Shown: positions 5,089 to 7,507 of the stretch, in pieces | Layout of the letters: the number at the start of each line of letters is the position of its first letter | Position numbering within the stretch: the stretch's first letter is position 1 | Source of the DNA: Opitutus sp. GAS368 | Lineage (GTDB): Bacteria > Verrucomicrobiota > Verrucomicrobiia > Opitutales > Opitutaceae | Direction: 5' to 3' | Length of the DNA: 7,507 nucleotides | NCBI GenBank assembly: GCA_945861235.1 | Contig: CAMATV010000159.1 | Coordinates: forward strand, 1 to 7,507 | Position numbers and translations under genes: made by a program | The notes under the pieces: generated by a model | Database searches by the model: none | What the model was told of the DNA's origin: nothing | Seen by the model: the letters and a program-made list of their open reading frames with translations, nothing else

Positions 5089-6682
5089 CCCCGCGCGCGA
5101 TCGCGGCGGCTTCGCGATACTGCCGCCGAAACCGCTCGCCCAACTCGGTCGCGAGACGCACTTCATCAACCTTGTTCTTCGCGTTGAGCGTCTGGCGAAT
5201 CCGCCCGTTGACGTGTTCGTAGTCGACCGCGCCCACGTCCAAAAGCTTCGCCATCGCCGCATCGCCTCGTGGCCGCTCCTGTGGCCCCAGTTCGTTGATC
5301 GTCCACATCGCCGCCTTCAGTTCCGCATGGCTATCGAGGCACATCACCCGCACCACCAACGCCAATTCTCGAATCAAGTGCGCCGTCCACTCCGGCCGAT
5401 ACACGAGCGGAGCGGGATCGGAAAACGGCGCCGCTTCCGGATCGCTGCGCAGCGGTTTCCACTCCACATGTTCGTAGAAATCGCGACGCACCGGCAACCG
5501 CCGCAGCGCAAACTGCGTCGGCCCACCCGGCGTGCCCGGCTTAAAATTCCAGAGTTTTTGCGCAGCGGGCGTCAGCGTGTATTCGATGAACAACTCCGCC
5601 GCCTCGCGGTGCGGCGCACCGCGCAAGAGCGCGATAGGATCGACCGAATTCACCGTGCCGCCTCGCGGAGTCACGAAGCCCAGCCGCGCCACGCCCCGGA
5701 CCGCGACCGCTTCCGCCTGAGCGCGACCGTAGAAATCGATGCAGATGCCCGCCGCACAGTCGCCCTGCGCCACATCGATCGGCGGCTTCTGCGACGAGTC
5801 CGTGAAATAACGCGCATTGGCCGCGAGCCGCTGCACCGTATTCAAACCCGCCGCCCAACCCCTCCGAATCGCGTGCCGCTTCTCCTCTTCACTCGCTCCA
5901 CCGGTGGTCCGCCAAATCTCCTGCTGCACGATGTTCTCAAACGCCTTCGCCATCGAACTGCTCTTCGTCGGATCACACAGCGCCAACTCACCCCTGTAAC
6001 GCAGATCGCCGAGTTCTTGCCAGGTCTCCGGTGGCTTCAGACCCAGCCGCCCCAGCGCATCGACGTTGTAGAGAATCCCATAACTGCTCAGCACGGTTCC
6101 GACCCAACACCCGTCGTCATCCCAATACTGCTCGCCGGCAAAGGTCCGCGGTATCACCGCATCGGAAAACCACTCGGGATGCGTCGTCCTCACACGGGCG
6201 GGCACAATCCTTCCCGCCTGCGCCTGCCGCACAAAATCGTAGCTGCCTCCTCCGAAAAAAACGTCGATGCCACCACTCACCGCAGAAGCCAGAAATTCCG
6301 CCCGTGCTGCTCGCACCGCCTCGGTCGCGTCGACCGGAAGCTTCGGATTCACAAAGCCAGCCTGAATCTCCGCGCTCCACGTCCTCCCTGCCTTGGCGGT
6401 CCAGTGCCGCTCAAACGCCGCACTATAGGCCCCGTCGATGACTCGCGTGATCTCACTCGTCCCGCCCACCACTCGCCAATCCACCGTGACGCTACGACCC
6501 GTCCGTGCCCGATACCACGCTTGAAACCCCCGTCCGAACTCCTGACGAGTGGCCTCGTTGTGCGGAGTAATGATGACCACCGTGTCGTCCGCTACGCCGA
6601 GCACTCGTCGCTCCGGCCGCAATGCAAACGGCAAGGCGACCGTCGCCACCAACGCCGCGAGGATGCAGACCTGCTTTAACAT
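5081..6682 (-). CDS. ABC transporter substrate-binding protein, long form
   Basis: A 533-residue exported protein that resembles family-1/FbpA-like solute-binding proteins. The first lobe opens with VVIITPHNEATRQEFGRGF (35-53) and a TVDWRVVGGTSEITR segment (66-80). Later come GIDVFFGGGSYDF (138-150), YGILYNVDALGRLGLKPPETWQEL (201-224, hinge and 'if this solute then domain' pattern) and a lobe near TPRGGTVNSVDPIALLRGAP (338-357) and FIEYTLTPAAQKLW (365-378). Residues 5-20 form a hydrophobic signal or membrane anchor with no lipobox and no strong cleavage site. FbpA-like proteins are usually about 320-350 residues; about 150 residues here (380-533) are extra. The adjacent double Tyr typical of FbpA iron ligands is not seen, so ferric iron is only a guess. 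The gene follows the ATPase by 9 bp with a strong ribosome-binding site. Confidence 0.82.
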   Translation of the reverse strand: MLKQVCILAALVATVALPFALRPERRVLGVADDTVVIITPHNEATRQEFGRGFQAWYRARTGRSVTVDWRVVGGTSEITRVIDGAYSAAFERHWTAKAGRTWSAEIQAGFVNPKLPVDATEAVRAARAEFLASAVSGGIDVFFGGGSYDFVRQAQAGRIVPARVRTTHPEWFSDAVIPRTFAGEQYWDDDGCWVGTVLSSYGILYNVDALGRLGLKPPETWQELGDLRYRGELALCDPTKSSSMAKAFENIVQQEIWRTTGGASEEEKRHAIRRGWAAGLNTVQRLAANARYFTDSSQKPPIDVAQGDCAAGICIDFYGRAQAEAVAVRGVARLGFVTPRGGTVNSVDPIALLRGAPHREAAELFIEYTLTPAAQKLWNFKPGTPGGPTQFALRRLPVRRDFYEHVEWKPLRSDPEAAPFSDPAPLVYRPEWTAHLIRELALVVRVMCLDSHAELKAAMWTINELGPQERPRGDAAMAKLLDVGAVDYEHVNGRIRQTLNAKNKVDEVRLATELGERFRRQYREAAAIARGEK

Positions 6683-6686
6683 CGGG

Positions 6687-6692
6687 CCTCCT
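6687..6692 (-). promoter_or_regulatory. Perfect Shine-Dalgarno AGGAGG overlapping the ATPase stop codon
   Basis: Read on the minus strand, TGAGGAGGCCCGATG joins the TGA stop of the ATPase gene, an AGGAGG ribosome-binding site and the ATG of the substrate-binding protein. Spacing to the ATG is four bases, somewhat short. It fixes the start at 6682 and suggests translational coupling. It is the only canonical Shine-Dalgarno in the window. Confidence 0.85.
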
Positions 6693-7507
6693 CACTCCGT
6701 CAGCACGACCACATCCTCGGGTGCCGCACTCGCGAACCACTCGCCGCGGTCCGCTTGCTCGGTGAACCGCGGATTCAGTTCAAAAATTTTCAACGTCTGC
6801 CCGCCACCCGCCGCCACAAAATCATATTGCGCTGTTTCCCCGAGGTAAACGCACGCACCGATCCGACCTTTCACACCGTTGCGCTCCGGAGTCTCGCGAC
6901 TCAGCGTCCAACACTCCGGTCGCACCGACAGCGTGACCCTCGCACCCGCCGTCGGTACCCGCGTCAAGTCACCCAGCACGCCGTCAAATCGCCCCAACGC
7001 CGTCTCCACCACGACACCGCCTCGCTCCGCGCTCACGACTTTCCCCTCCAGAAAATCTGTCTCCCCGATAAAGTTCGCAACCAGCTTGCACGCCGGCCGA
7101 CGGTAAACCTCCCGCGCCGTACCCACTTGTCGGATGCGCCCGCCGTCGAGAATCGCCATGCGATCCGAGACCGACAGCGCCTCCTTCTGGTCATGGGTCA
7201 CATACACCGTCGTCAACGCGAACTCCTTGCACACCCGCCTGATTTCCGCGCGCATTTCCAACCGCAGCTTCGCGTCCAAATTCGACAGCGGCTCATCGAG
7301 GAGCAGACACCGCGGCCGGACCACCAGCGCCCGCGCCAGCGCCACCCGCTGCTGCTGTCCGCCGGAAAGCTGGTTGGGTTTGCGCTCCGCATACGACCCC
7401 ATCCGCACCGACTCCAACGCCTCTCCCACCCGCCGCTTGAGCTCGTCCCGTGCGACCTTTCTCTCCTCGAGGCCGAACGCCACGTTCTCCGCCACCGTCA
7501 TGTGCGG
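6692..7507 (-). CDS. ABC importer ATPase, FbpC/PotA type (5' end beyond window)
   Basis: The C-terminal 271 residues of a nucleotide-binding subunit that powers an importer at the inner face of the membrane. The frame stays open to the window edge, where it reads PHMTVAENVAFGL, the usual text just after the Q-loop, so the true start and Walker A lie to the right; the Met at 7501 is internal. Counting from that Met: signature LSGGQ (45-49), Walker B CLLLDEP (65-71), D-loop SNLD (73-76) and H-loop His103 in VYVTHDQKEAL. After about residue 145 comes a TOBE-type regulatory domain with FLEGKVVSAERGG and a VTLSVRPE strand. This architecture is shared by iron(III), polyamine, sulfate and sugar importers, and the sequence does not fix the substrate. 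The neighbouring substrate-binding protein is the only clue. Confidence 0.93.
   Translation of the reverse strand, partial: PHMTVAENVAFGLEERKVARDELKRRVGEALESVRMGSYAERKPNQLSGGQQQRVALARALVVRPRCLLLDEPLSNLDAKLRLEMRAEIRRVCKEFALTTVYVTHDQKEALSVSDRMAILDGGRIRQVGTAREVYRRPACKLVANFIGETDFLEGKVVSAERGGVVVETALGRFDGVLGDLTRVPTAGARVTLSVRPECWTLSRETPERNGVKGRIGACVYLGETAQYDFVAAGGGQTLKIFELNPRFTEQADRGEWFASAAPEDVVVLTE

Noticed and set aside
5213..6679. A 488-codon plus-strand open frame antisense to almost the whole substrate-binding protein gene
   Set aside because: Its translation is Arg/His/Pro-rich with no family motif, as expected opposite a GC-rich gene. The minus-strand frame has clear solute-binding features, a signal peptide and a ribosome-binding site.

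Overview
The window is GC-rich DNA with dense genes and strong C/G preference at third codon positions. It most likely comes from a Gram-negative bacterium of the PVC group. Genes for outer-membrane assembly (BamD-like, LptE-like) next to rpmF-plsX-fabH, the Cys-free bL32, the lack of Shine-Dalgarno motifs and the intergenic repeats suggest a verrucomicrobium near the Opitutaceae. That placement is inference, because there is no rRNA marker in the window.

Positions 13-4803, plus strand, hold six collinear genes: rpmF (bL32), plsX, fabH, a bamD-like TPR gene, an lptE-like gene and rpe. The first four are tightly spaced (gaps of 35, 13 and 12 bp). PlsX makes acyl-phosphate for phospholipid synthesis and FabH starts fatty-acid elongation. 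The BamD-like and LptE-like proteins would insert beta-barrels and LPS into the outer membrane. The front half therefore looks like an envelope-biogenesis operon, with rpe (pentose phosphate pathway) at its end. The gaps before lptE (90 bp) and rpe (147 bp) are longer and filled with hairpins and repeat-like sequence that resembles dispersed repeats of environmental bacterial genomes. The same C/T-rich repeat seems to supply part of the signal-peptide coding sequence of bamD and lptE.

Positions 4804-5080 are a convergent spacer with no convincing gene. It has a diverged repeat pair and a possible terminator for the plus-strand genes.

Positions 5081-7507, minus strand, are the end of an ABC importer operon: an ATPase of the FbpC/PotA type (its start lies beyond the right edge) followed after 9 bp by an unusually long substrate-binding protein. 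The permease is not in the window and would be expected further right. The substrate is unknown; ferric iron is one possibility by family resemblance only.

I see no CRISPR array, insertion sequence, phage gene, tRNA or rRNA, and no clear new multi-gene system. The most unusual signal is the overlap between repeat sequence and signal-peptide coding sequence.
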